Source: Gnetum montanum
Taxonomy: Eukaryota; Streptophyta; Gnetopsida; Gnetales; Gnetaceae
NCBI GenBank assembly: GCA_015680685.1
Contig: MNCI01029130.1
Location: 22,058-86,057, forward strand
Length of the DNA stretch: 64,000 nt
Reading direction: 5' to 3'
The notes beneath the pieces were generated by a model. It was not told the origin of the DNA and did no database searches. It saw only the letters and a list, made by a program, of their open reading frames with translations. Below, piece after piece: positions 10,949 through 22,514 of the stretch. A program made the position numbers and the translations under genes. Each line of letters starts with the position of its first letter. The first letter of the stretch is position 1.

Positions 10949-11675
10949 NNNNNNNNNNNNNNNNNNNNNNNNNNNNNNNNNNNNNNNNNNNNNNNNNNNN
11001 NNNNNNNNNNNNNNNNNNNNNNNNNNNNNNNNNNNNNNNNNNNNNNNNNNNNNNNNNNNNNNNNNNNNNNNNNNNNNNNNNNNNNNNNNNNNNNNNNNNN
11101 NNNNNNNNNNNNNNNNNNNNNNNNNNNNNNNNNNNNNNNNNNNNNNNNNNNNNNNNNNNNNNNNNNNNNNNNNNNNNNNNNNNNNNNNNNNNNNNNNNNN
11201 NNNNNNNNNNNNNNNNNNNNNNNNNNNNNNNNNNNNNNNNNNNNNNNNNNNNNNNNNNNNNNNNNNNNNNNNNNNNNNNNNNNNNNNNNNNNNNNNNNNN
11301 NNNNNNNNNNNNNNNNNNNNNNNNNNNNNNNNNNNNNNNNNNNNNNNNNNNNNNNNNNNNNNNNNNNNNNNNNNNNNNNNNNNNNNNNNNNNNNNNNNNN
11401 NNNNNNNNNNNNNNNNNNNNNNNNNNNNNNNNNNNNNNNNNNNNNNNNNNNNNNNNNNNNNNNNNNNNNNNNNNNNNNNNNNNNNNNNNNNNNNNNNNNN
11501 NNNNNNNNNNNNNNNNNNNNNNNNNNNNNNNNNNNNNNNNNNNNNNNNNNNNNNNNNNNNNNNNNNNNNNNNNNNNNNNNNNNNNNNNNNNNNNNNNNNN
11601 NNNNNNNNNNNNNNNNNNNNNNNNNNNNNNNNNNNNNNNNNNNNNNNNNNNNNNNNNNNNNNNNNNNNNNNNNNN
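10949..11675. other. Assembly gap (727 N)
   Basis: A run of 727 N lies inside the 3' part of the coiled-coil ORF of element C. Frames spanning it are not real. Confidence 0.99.
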
Positions 11676-13686
11676 TTTTTTGTATAAGGTGTGGACTTCC
11701 TCCATAGACAGAGTTATATTTTTTATTGTTCATCTCCTAAAGCTCAATATTTACCCTGGCTAGCTACTCCTACTATTGATGGATGAATTCTTGCATCTAT
11801 TATTTCTGCACATAAACATTCTGCACGTGATGATTCTCTGTGATCATCACCTCATTCTCTAGGTGTGTCTAGACCAAGTCCTTCTGAATTGAATATGTCT
11901 TGGCCTTAGCCATGGATTGGTTAAAGATGGTCATTACCATTCCCAACTCAACTTATTTTAGTCTATCTTGAAGCTATTGAAAAGCTTCATCTCTTGTAAA
12001 TGCAAGGTTGAGGAGCATGGGATCATCAAGGTGGGCTCTTAATTCAGCAACCTCCATGGCCAAGCATTGGTTTTGTGTTTGAGTCATTTCAAGTTGCCCT
12101 TCCAAAATGATGCATTTGCCCTTTGCCTCAAGTAACTTTGACTAAGTTGTAGTGATGTTATTTTGAAAATCAAAGACATCTAGAATTGATTTCTTGATTC
12201 CCACCAGTCAGTCTAGTAACTCCTCATGCTAGCCTGCACTCAATCAATTGCTAATAGTTCATGTAGATGTCTACACATCTTTGAGTGTAGAAACATCTAG
12301 CATAGACATTGCGAGTGCATTCAGTACTTTAGCATTTCAATTAGCAACCACTTCTACTATGGCATCTTGCCATTGGTGCTACATCACTAAGATAGTTGCC
12401 CCCTCACCCTCCTCCAAGAACATTGAAAAGGTAGTGGCATTCCTAGAGATTTTTGGGAATTACTATTGTTGTGAGAGAGACATTGTTAACTCTCAATCAC
12501 TAGGATTAGACTTCATGGGAAATTGCATTCTTTGGGCTAAGAATATTGGCTCACCTTTCTCCATCTAACTAATTGTTTAAGCCACTTTATTGAGGTGACT
12601 CATTGCAGGATGGTACATAGATGGAACCCCACCATTTGTTCCTGCTTGCTTCTCCCACTCACACAAGAGCTACTCTTAGATCTCACGTAGGTGTTCAATG
12701 GTTGTGTGGGCCTCTACCATTGTTTCTTGAGTGGGTGGTAAGGATCTTTTCTTTCATCATTTTAGATTAGAAGATAATGGGAGTATGCTTGATTGTGTCA
12801 TTTGCATAGTGGACTATCCTTGTTCTTTTATAGAGTTTTTTTTTGATAAGGCCTAGAAAGGGTGGGATTTTCTTCCACATTCATTTTCCTTGAAGCATTT
12901 ATCCATCTCTCGATAGATTACCTATGGAAGGTTTACAAGGAACTTCCCACTCAAAGTGGCACATGCATGGGTGGAGAAAGTAATCACCTTATTGGACATC
13001 ACTATTGGATTGAGGTGATAAGCTGTTATCTTGAAGTATATGCACTCTACTGGTGTGAGCATGCCAAAGTCGTTGTGCTCAACCCCATAACATCATTGGG
13101 TACACTCCCTTTTTGCCTCTAGGTCTGCTTGTGTGGAGATCTTTACCAGATGGGTTCTAGAATTAGGTAGAATAAGAGCCTATGTAACATATTTTATTGA
13201 GTAGGACATCTAAATGTCCTTAACTCTCACAGTGGCTCCTTTCTTTCGGTTGTTTCAAAAGAGATATGTCTCTTCCATGTACCACTCCCCACTAGAAGTA
13301 ATGATTGGCCACATGGAAGAGTTTGGCAACTACATCTTGACTTTTTTTGAAGCATGTTCTAAGAATGGCCCAAAGTTTAGTTCTTGAACAATTGAGTGTT
13401 GGACATCACAAAGCTTAATCGTGTCAAGGTAGGCTTATGTCAATGTGACTTCAAGTCTTAGTACCTGCCATGATGCCTTTTCTCTTTAAGATTATTCTAG
13501 TGCTAACTCTTTTTTGAGAATTTGTTGGATAGATTCCACTTTAGGCTTCTCTTGAAGAGGTCCCATTGTGTGAGTTTCTACTACCTGCTCTTAGGCTTGC
13601 TCATGCTATTCCCTTTTAGCTCAAGGTCATTTGTCCTTTTATTGGGATGGTCTTCCTTCTTGTGGTCATTTTGGTCTTAGTGCCAT
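11676..13686 (-). pseudogene. Extra ORF of element C after integrase, coiled-coil protein
   Basis: The - strand segment aligns throughout with the ORF of element B at 23350-25354 and begins at the equivalent ATG (complement of CAT 13684-13686). Its C-terminal part is lost in the N gap. It carries many stops, so translation is only possible in pieces. In B the protein has an N-terminal region, a proline-rich stretch and long E/K/Q-rich coiled-coil segments. Location between integrase and the polypurine tract is that of env-like genes in Athila elements, but no signal peptide or membrane segment is visible. Function unknown. Confidence 0.65.
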
Positions 13687-14725
13687 TTGTGATCATAACA
13701 TGATCAAGGGTTAGCATTTAATGTGTAACTTTAAAAAATTCGAATACCTTATCTCTTTGGGAAAGTTACACCTGGTTAAGTTGTGATCATGGCTAATTTG
13801 ATTATTTTAATTATTATTTTTTCCTATTTTAATATTAATAATTAATTTTAGGTTTACTAGAGTTTTTTGGAAGGATTAAACTCTAAAAAATTTATGGTTT
13901 AATATTATTCTATTCATTAACCCTTTGGGGAAGTTAGAAAAATTTTCATTAGAAGCCTTAAGATTTGTGGCGCCCATGACTAAGAGCTTACCTCCGATAG
14001 CTATAGGATCGAAGAACAAAGTGATTTGAACAAATAGTGTGAAAGTTATGGGCTCTAAAAAATTACAAAAAATACCCTTCCATTTTGAAGCAAATGATAA
14101 AAATTTTCAAAGTGTTAGATGGTATTTATAGAATTTTTACATTGCGTCAATGGGGCCTAGTTGACGCAACTATTGACCACCGTTGACTTTGTGAAAAGTA
14201 ATAAAAAAACAAGGATTTTTGCCATGAAATAAAGGTCAAATGGAAGCCCAAAAAGCCATGAACATGATGAAAATATTAGAAGAGGTTCTTGAAGTTTTAA
14301 AAATTGAAAAATGATTAAAGAATGAGATTTTATGGAGAAAATGCCTTAAGGAGCGCATAGTTGGATGCATGATGGAGCACATGAAAGATTTGATTACAGC
14401 AACATCTAAGGGTAAGGGACTTAACTAACCAAACCATAAGAAGTGCATCCTCCCCATGGGGCACATGCCCTTTTTGCCCTTGCATAACCTCAAGTAAGGA
14501 GTTTGTTGGCCCCATAGTTGATTAATGGTTACAAAAAATTAAGGACCAAAACTTGAAGAATCTACCTAAGAATTTCAACACGTCAAACTAAGACATTGGT
14601 TGAAAGCATGGGCAACTAGCAATGAGGTGCATTATGGAAGCATGAATGAATGAGATAGAGATGGAATAGATGTCCTAATCATGGTCACATGAAGTCCCTT
14701 ATGAGTTTCATGGTTAAATGACTTA
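13687..14725 (-). other. Non-coding spacer of element C before the extra ORF
   Basis: The sequence aligns with 25355-26455 of element B and holds no conserved frame. It resembles a leader ahead of the coiled-coil ORF, possibly used in a spliced transcript; no splice sites are proven. Confidence 0.5.
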
Positions 14726-14730
14726 ATAAA
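14726..14730. other. Target-site duplication of unit D, left
   Basis: ATAAA directly precedes the TG start of unit D and is repeated exactly at 17033-17037. Confidence 0.8.
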
Positions 14731-17032
14731 TGTTACGACCGAAAATGTCGATGGTTGGAACACTGAGAGGTTATCGGGCATACAACCTAACCCTGAATCC
14801 ATGCGAGGGCCATGCTAGAGAAAATAGAAATGGGGTGCCCTGAACAGTCTGGTCGATCAGATAGGGACTTACACGGTGTACAATAACCTTTTGTGAACAA
14901 TGATTTTAAAATATAACACGTGGAGATCGAAACGAAGGAAAACGTAGCACACAAAATAGTAAAAGCATAGCAGAGTATGTAATTGAGCAATAAACATGAA
15001 CTGATACAAAATGATGCAAGATATATGCTGTAATGAAATGAAAGAAGATCTTGGGTGAGAGAATGCACCACCCCCAAATTGGGGGATTGGACTTTTGTTT
15101 AGTTGATGAAAGTGTACAACCGATGTGCAGTGCTAGATAGGCATAGATAATAATGGAATAGTATGGTATGGTCATAGCTCCTGGACTGCTGCTGATGGCT
15201 TGCTAACATGAACTAATGAGCCAGTGTTTGTTGGGCTAAGAGAGATCTAGGAAGTGGTATAGCTGGGATTTTCTGTTTACCAACCTTTTGCTTGCCACCT
15301 TGCCAAAGCTAATTACTAGAAAGCCAATTGCAAGAAAGCCAAATCAAAAAGCCAACCCTTTGAATATTGTTTGCTGGGGTATTAATAGGGCTAAGAGTGG
15401 GAGAGAAACATGGCTTGGGTGCCACATGTCCTAGGTCCCATATGGCATGAAGCGTGAATGTGCTATGATGTGTGATGATATGCTATAGTGTTACACTAGA
15501 TGTGCTATGCTGCTGGGAGTGAGATCTACTGAGCCATGACCATATTGTTCAAACTGCACATGCCAGAATTTGGGAAACTACCATGTGTTTACCAAAAAAT
15601 GCTCACGACCAATGAAAAGTGGAGCCTGTGCTCCAAGACTACGTCTTCCCCTCTCTCGCGAGGAGGGTCAAGTGTAGGGACAACTCTGGGAATCAATCAG
15701 GGGGTGCAAAATAAAGCAAACCACTAATCTTATCTGTCAGGGAGATGCTAGAACAAAAATGACCACTGCCAATAGGTTTTGGAGCTACTGGAGACATCCT
15801 GATGCTTTTCTGTGAGTGTTATGCTACCTACGCTACTCAGCGTAGTGGAGTAGCATGAATACTCAGTGTAGCATAGTGTAGTAGCCAGTTTTGAGACAAA
15901 TCCTACTCGAAAACCAAAATACCCCTTTGAGGCTTGGCTAGGCAAGCTATCTTAGCAAACAACCATTGCACTTTTGATGTTGAAGAAGCTTGGGAATCCT
16001 AGGTTTCATCCTTGGGACATTTTTAGCCTCAATGTCCCTGCTATGCTGCACTATGCTATGCAACGTAGCACAACATAGAAACCAATGTGGCATGAATTTT
16101 TTCCTGATCTGCAATAATTCGTTAAGATACTTTGATTGGGACCCAAGGGTGAAGTGGGATAGGAAGTCTTGGAGGTCGAAACATGGCCAAGTGTAATTCT
16201 TTTGCTGGAACAACTTGATGGATGACCTTTGTGCATTCTGACCCTGCTATGCTGTGTAGCATAGCATAGTGTAGCACCCAATGTGGCCTAAATTTTGACT
16301 CACTTTGCAAATGTTCTATCATGGGATGTTGATCATGTCTTGGGGTGGCAATAGAACAAGAATTTCTGATGGTTGAAGCCTGGGCAATTTCGTTTCTTAT
16401 GTCAAGGTAGTTTGAGAAAGATTGTCATGTCCTGCTACGCTGTGTAGCGTAGCACAACGTAGCACTCAAATGTAGATGATATCTAATGAAATTTGCCACA
16501 TTCTCCTATGTCATGCTGATCATGCTTTAAGGATGAAGCAAGGCAAGTACCTTTAAGGACTAAATATCTACCAACTACGTCTAATCATTCATCACATGGC
16601 CTGCTATGTTGTGCAACATAGTTTAGTGTAGCAGGTCCCACCGTTAGAAAACTTGCCGAACTGTTTAGTCCATCCTAAACACCTTCGACTACTCCTAGCA
16701 TGGTCCCTGGGTAGACCATAAACCGAGTCATGTGTCAAGCTAGGAAAGCTAGAGAGTGTAGCAAGCTTGTCAGCCCAAGATATAGAAAATTTACCATATT
16801 GTACAGTCTACTCCTAGTGCCTCTTTCATTCAAATTGGCCTCATGGCTAGGTGTTGTGTTGACTATGTTGTAGAGGGTGGTAGGTAGGCTCGGAAGCAAC
16901 TTCAAAGGCATTAGGACTTCCAGGGTGCCAAGGTACCTATGCGGTCTAATGTAACACTGTGCTTGTAAAGATCCTTGCCCAAATTTTGGGATTGTGCTGA
17001 ATCATGAGAGTCCAAAAATCAATAGTGTTTCA
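14731..17032. mobile_element. Unit D, probable solo LTR of 2.3 kb
   Basis: Relative to element B, element C has an insertion here. It begins TGTTACGACCG, ends AGTGTTTCA and is flanked by exact ATAAA repeats, giving the TG...CA and 5-bp duplication of an LTR insertion. No coding domain, internal region or second LTR is seen, so a solo LTR left by recombination is the simplest reading. The TGTTACGACC start suggests + orientation. The middle contains palindromic tandem repeats (15821-16635). A compact non-autonomous element cannot be excluded. Confidence 0.75.
15821..16635. repeat. Palindromic tandem repeats in unit D, period about 190
   Basis: Five diverged copies of a palindrome-rich core occur near 15825, 16037, 16244, 16432 and 16599. 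The 16432 copy holds TGCTACGCT-GTGT-AGCGTAGCA, a perfect 9-bp stem with a 4-base loop. The intervals between the last four are about 207, 188 and 167 bases, with recognisable but diverged sequence between cores. Confidence 0.75.
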
Positions 17033-17037
17033 ATAAA
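17033..17037. other. Target-site duplication of unit D, right
   Basis: ATAAA follows the CA end of unit D and matches 14726-14730 exactly. The element C sequence then resumes. Confidence 0.8.
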
Positions 17038-18009
17038 GTCAAACCTCAGTCCAGAAAAAAATCAACAACTATTAGTGACTTTGCATCTTCACTCTAGGAC
17101 TGATCCATCCCTTCAAAAGATAAGAATTCTCCCATAGACAAGCACCATTCCTTATTTGAGAAGAAAAGAAAAGTAGAAAGTGAGAAAGAACCTTAGTTAA
17201 AGGGGACCTTTAAGCATAGGTAACATATCTTTTTAGTCCCATAACCAATGCTTGTAGCTCATTCATTTTATCTTTGAATTCCTATAATGTTTTTTTTGAA
17301 CATTTTATGCTTTTTCATGAAGTTTTGTATGGGAACCACACCATATAAAGACTTATTCAACTTTCTATTATTGGTCAACACGAAATAGTAAGGAATCCAC
17401 GAAAACACACATGCACTCAAATAAATTTGAGAGGTACAAAGAGTATTAAATCCCCTTGAAACCACATCCTTTTTAAACCTTTGAGTCTTTTCCAAGTGTG
17501 GAAACTACCAAGGTCATAAGTTTATTAAAGTTTTATTAATGAAAAAGAGACCTCATGTTTTCAAAAGAAGGAAAACCATAGAGTTTGGGGATGGGTGGAT
17601 GACATGGAGTTACTACATATTGTATGAAAAAGAAACCTGTCTTAGTTATCAGTCATCAAAATTCAAAAATAGAAACTAGACATTAGTAATCAAAGACGTT
17701 AAGTACAAACCACCATTAGCAAATCGCTACAACACCATTTTGTCCTATTTACAATAAAGCACTTTTATTAGAAGATGAGAAAAATTTAGACCAAAATAAA
17801 GAAAAATATAAAAGAAATTGTAAAATATTCAAGAAGGTTAAAATGTACTAATGATGTTGTAAAATAAAAATTAGAAAAATCAATAAAGTAAAAATAAAAA
17901 TGGTATAAAAGTAAAGGAAGTTTAAAACAAAGAAAGTAGAAAATGTATGGAGCCACTCAATAGATTAGCATGAATGGCCATCTCCCTCACAACTAAGTTG
18001 TAAGGAGGA
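17038..18009 (-). other. Non-coding spacer of element C after integrase
   Basis: Aligns with 26480-27480 of element B. AT-rich, no conserved frame. It separates the integrase C-terminus from the leader of the coiled-coil ORF. Confidence 0.55.
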
Positions 18010-19140
18010 GATCCAAAAAATTGAGTGAGGTCATCCATTCATTAAGGCATTGCTTTCATTGGCTTGCTTGGGTTCATGGAAAGGTTTGACTTGTTGTGTA
18101 TTAACTAGTTGCTTTCTTTTCAAGCTCTTAAGTTTGTAGATCAACATGGTCCTAAAAGGAAATATTTCATAAATGATATAATGCCCTTCCCATAATGTTT
18201 GGAACTTAGTTTGTTGAGGTAAATGTGGGGGGTTCTAGTAGAGGACCTTGTCTCTAGGTTGAAATTTCACTTTTCTTATCTTAAGGTCATGGCATTATTT
18301 ACTGAATGCTTTATGCACTTAAGTCAAGGATAGGGCTACCAATCAATTTTCATCTAGCACATTTAGGTTGATTAATCTTTCTTTTTGTGTTAGGATAAGG
18401 TCAAGGTTGAAGTCATAGGCTATTGAAAGTATATAGAGCTTTGATTGGATAGGTAGAGTTAGTAATTTTTCGTACACTAGCTCATAGCAAGAGTAGCCTA
18501 TAGGAAGTTTTCATGTTGAGCGTTATGCCTAGAGGGCATAGTTTAGTTTTGTCCAGTTTCTCCTATATTTGTTAATAGTTCTTGTTAGGATCTTCATGAT
18601 CTCTCTATTAGTAACTTCTTGATTGTTGGCTTGGGGATGGTAGGGTGTTATCAGTTTATGTTCAACCCCCAAGCATTGCATAATATTATGAAAGGTAGTA
18701 ACTATAAAATAGGTTTTGTTGTTAGAAATTAGTACATGCGACACTCCAAACCTGTTTACAACATTTTGTTGTACAAACCGCATAGTAGTAGATGATGTAT
18801 AGTCAATGATGACTGCTATGTTTGCTCATTTTATGTAATAATCAATGGTGATAATTATGTATGGATTTTTATTTGACATGGACATGATGGAACCCACGAA
18901 GTCGATGCCCTAGATGTTAAAGGGTTCTAGTGGTTGAATCCACTGATAAGATCACTCCATTCAAGCAGTCATCCTAGCATCTCGTTGACAATGTTCATAA
19001 GAGTAGATAATTTGGTGGATGTCCTTAAAGATGGTTGGCCAGTAACATCCTACCATTAGGATCTTAATGGTTGTGCATCTCCCCGCATAGTGGCCCTAAC
19101 AAGGACCCTCATGAGCATCTTAGAGAACATGCAGTTGATC
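18010..19140 (-). pseudogene. Integrase of element C
   Basis: On the - strand the zinc-binding N-terminus is recognisable near 19130-19020 (DAHEGPC, GHYAGR, then YEHCQR). The catalytic core follows with GIDFVG for the first Asp (FMGP in the consensus), LISNNKTYF where the second catalytic Asp is replaced by Asn, and HPQANNQEVTNREI near 18610-18650 with Glu kept. The C-terminal part matches LWEGHYIIYEIFPF near 18180-18200. An 84-codon piece at 18529-18783 is open; the rest has stops. The NREI motif and the consensus IDFMGP are typical of the Athila lineage. Confidence 0.87.
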
Positions 19141-19379
19141 AACATCAAGTACATAGCAAAGAACCAGACCATTAGCACACACCTTGTAAAGGTGTTCATT
19201 GATTTCCATGAATCAAATGGCCTAATGAAGAAACTATTGTTTCTTCCTATAGTCTAGATCTTATGGCATCTATTGAGTAAGAAGATAAGTGAGGATGCCA
19301 TCATACCATTTTGGTTCATCGGGCACTTGTTCATTTATTGCAATAGTAAAGAGGAGTTTATCAGAAAATTGGTCAAAGA

Positions 19380-20640
19380 GTAGGCTCTCCTCTTTGTTAT
19401 CCTATTGTAATCGAGACAAGTGATCAATGATCACATTCTTAGTTTCCTTTCAATCTACCATTGTAAGATCAAACTCCTACAAGATCACTAGCCATTATAT
19501 GATACTTGGACTCACTATTGGTTTGTTCATGTGAAAGAAAATGACACTATGATTAGTGTGTATAAACAATTTGTATCCAAGCACATAGTTCCTAAACATT
19601 TCTAGAGCATACACCACCATCACTAGTTCTTTCTCCATTGTGTTGTAATTTAGCTATGCACCCACAATGCTTCGACTTGTGTAGTGGATGTAATATGGAT
19701 GTTTCTTATCATCCAATTGCATAAGCATAGCTCCCAAAGCATAATTTGATGCATCTATCATTATATGAAATGGTATGGACTAGTTAGGTGGTCATTGAAT
19801 TGGATTCTCTATGAGCTTCTGCTTGAGGCTATGAAATGGGTTTTTGTATTCCTTAGTATAGATGAATGGAGCATCTTTCTTTGTAAGCTCGACTAATGGT
19901 TTTGTGATCTTAGAGAAATTATCTACAAAACGTCAGTAGTAGCCAATGTGTCCAAGGAATGACTAGACATCTTTAACAATTTTTGGTTGGCTAGTTATTC
20001 CTTGGATGACCCTTATCTTTTCAGGGTCCACCTCAATCCCTACATGAGAGATTCTGTGCCCTAGTATAATGCCTCCTAGATCATCAGATGCTTCTTCTAC
20101 TAATTAAGCCAAAGATTTGTTTGCACACACCTTTTACACACTTTCTTAAGGTAGTCAAATGCTTACTCAAATGTGGTGCCATAGGTGGAGAATCCATCAA
20201 TGAAGACTTTCACCCTGCAACCAATTTTTTGCTAAAAAATTCTCAAGACTAAGCATTGGAATGTTGTAGGAGCATTGGACAAACCAAAAGGCATCTTATG
20301 ATATAGAAAAGTTCCCTAAGGACTCATGAATCTTGTTTTGGCTTGATCCTTTGATAAGATCTAGATTTAGTTATAGCCACTATAACCATTTAGAAAGCTA
20401 TAATAGTAATGCCTAGATATAGTGTCCAATACTTTATTCACAAATGATAATGGATAGTGATCATTGAATGTTGTCATATTCAATAGTTAAAAGTTGATGC
20501 AGACCTACCACTTGTCATCTTTTTTGGCACAATCATGAGTGGGATAATCCACTCACTATCCAAAATGGGATAGATAATCCTCTTTGATGATCTACCTTAA
20601 TTTGAAATTCAATTGCCACCACGACTGCCTCTTTGGCTTT
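19380..20640 (-). pseudogene. Reverse transcriptase and RNase H of element C
   Basis: The RT starts near 20640 with SEWIIPLMIVPKK. The catalytic motif reads FIDG at 20193-20204 where an active enzyme has F/Y-x-DD, so the second Asp is lost. The RNase H region (19760-19380) includes the segment with MNKPIVSPS and ends with IIDHLSRLQ. Stops and frame changes are frequent throughout. The order RT, RNase H, integrase on one strand establishes Ty3/gypsy type. Confidence 0.85.
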
Positions 20641-21100
20641 ATGGTCGGATTAGTATAAATACGCTACTAGCATATCCTAGGATCAATCCTTGTGAGTGTA
20701 AGATATGACCAAGCAAAGGCTGTTGGCCATTTGTTGACCACCCTCAACATTATTCATTTTTTTTAGGATCAAGATTAGCATTGATGATTACTGGTTTGTC
20801 ATTTTTCAAAAATTCATACTCCATTATAGTAGGTAGAGTTTTCAACTCTAAGGAATTTTGTTTAAAATTTTTAGGAATTTCCAACTCTTCCTAATTAGTA
20901 TCATAAGTTGCATCATCAGAGAGTTGGTGATGAACTTACTCTAGTTCATCCATGTCTTCAACATAGGCATATGTCAAGCTCTTAGTAGGTTCCATGCAAA
21001 GTGTGCTACTTCTAGGATTAGTTATCAGCCACTATGTGTCCTCTTATTTTTTGGTCGCTGGGTATAAGTACCTTTGCATATTTGCCTCATGTACACACTA
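20641..21100 (-). pseudogene. Protease-RT linker of element C
   Basis: The - strand keeps pieces matching B and A (for example EELEIPKNFKQNSLELKTL and IMEYEFLKNDKPVIINAN). It connects protease and RT and has no catalytic motif. Confidence 0.65.
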
Positions 21101-21370
21101 TTTGCACGTAGAAATGGATGTTCTTTTCAAATACCAAGGTTTTTACATGCAATTGCACCCTATATCGCTATATGTAATGCATGGAATTTGTTTTTTCTCA
21201 ATATTTCCAAATGCATTTTCCTTGGAAATTTCCAGGGAAAGATCTCTGATGCTCATTTCTACATCAATAGTACTTAACTAAGCCATTTCCATAATGATTA
21301 GGAAGTCCCCCTTGAAATTTTCAACTTTTATTACCAAGAAATTGATAATATATAGTCAGTCATAGACCGT
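21101..21370 (-). pseudogene. Protease of element C, C-terminal half
   Basis: On the - strand, starting at the border of element B, the frame gives FLVIKVENFKGDFLIIM and then SLEISKENAFGNIEKKQIPC. In element A these segments read FLVIEVNNEGGFPIIMGRP and SLEISKMNIYGKIEKKKVPC. The N-terminal half of this protease lies 13.3 kb away at 34718-35100, on the far side of B. Confidence 0.82.
21366..21370. other. Target-site duplication of element B, left
   Basis: ACCGT here corresponds to ACAAT at 34713-34717. Three of five bases agree; the duplication is decayed. The split protease confirms the insertion independently. Confidence 0.45.
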
Positions 21371-22274
21371 TGATGAGTGGCGAGGTACCCCTACATCCAA
21401 CCATACGAATCACAAAGCATTCACGCGTGATCCATTTGAATTTCATGGACTTTATTATTTCTAGTGCACTAGGCCTTTAATAAGTGAACCTAGTCTTAAG
21501 GTCAATCATTGTCTTTCCAATTAGACTTGTGATGTTCATTGGTATGGTTAAGTATAATCGAGGCATTCAATTTTTATCGTTTTTATGTTTTATAGTTGGA
21601 TGCTTGAATTGTAAATAAAAAAGGATTTAATTAACTAATCTAAATTAACTATTTTACTAACATTTAACTAATCCTAACATAAGCATTTGATCCTACTTTT
21701 TGTACACATCTTTAACCCACATATCCACTATTGGGTGACCAAGCACTATGCTACTGGATGTACTAAGCGATAGTGTTTTTGGGATTACCAAGCGAATGCA
21801 TGTTACGTTTGAAGCGGTCATACATATGTATTTAATCTATTTAGCTTAATTGATTTATTAATGTAATAACTGGAAAATATTTAATAACTAATGAAAAAAA
21901 TTTAATAAATAATTAAAAATATTAAATTCATAAAGGAAATAACTAATTTATCGAAAATGCTGCAAGGTTTATCAGGAACCTCATCTTTATTGCCACACAC
22001 ATTGTCATGCTTAGGTACAACAATGCTTGAATGAAGATCCATACACTTAATGACTTCTACTATGGGCACTTGGGGAAAAAATCTAACTCTTAAATGAAAA
22101 AAATGCAAGAGCTCCACTATAACTATAATTTACTTATGCCATAAATGTAGTTGCAAGCACATATTTATAGCCAAAAATCAAGAAAACCAACATTGCATCG
22201 ACGGGCCTTGTCAACACATGGTAAGATGCGTCAACTAGACCTTGTCAACATAGCCAACATAATGTGACTCATCA
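21371..22274 (-). repeat. Element B 3' LTR
   Basis: 904 bases bounded by TGATGAGTGG (21371) and GACTCATCA (22274), followed at the right by the polypurine tract. It aligns over its length with 33772-34712. Confidence 0.93.
22162..22170 (-). promoter_or_regulatory. TATA box of element B 3' LTR
   Basis: CTATAAATA on the - strand, about 105 bases from the LTR start. Confidence 0.6.
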
Positions 22275-22286
22275 TACCCCCACGAC
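22275..22286 (-). other. Polypurine tract of element B
   Basis: GTCGTGGGGGTA on the - strand touches the LTR start TGATGAGTCA. It is the plus-strand primer site and fixes the orientation of B. Confidence 0.9.
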
Positions 22287-22514
22287 TAAATGAAAATTCA
22301 TCCTTGAGTTCTATTACAAAATTGGGAAGGCATAGAATTATTGATTGACTTTTCTTCACACAAAACAAATTGACTAACTTGACAAAAAATGGAGTGTATG
22401 GATTAACCATTATAAAATATGAAGTTGTTCAGGACACAAAATTGAACACCATGATTCAACTCTTAGAAAATTGGACAACACATTCCATGATAGTGTGATA
22501 CTTGTTGAAGAAGA

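Noticed and set aside
10846-11733. Three long frames (259-295 codons) on both strands
   Set aside because: They consist almost wholly of N translated as X across the gap 10949-11675.
15536-16322. Several frames of 60-90 codons in unit D
   Set aside because: They overlap on both strands in the palindromic repeat area and carry no domain; by-products of the repeats.
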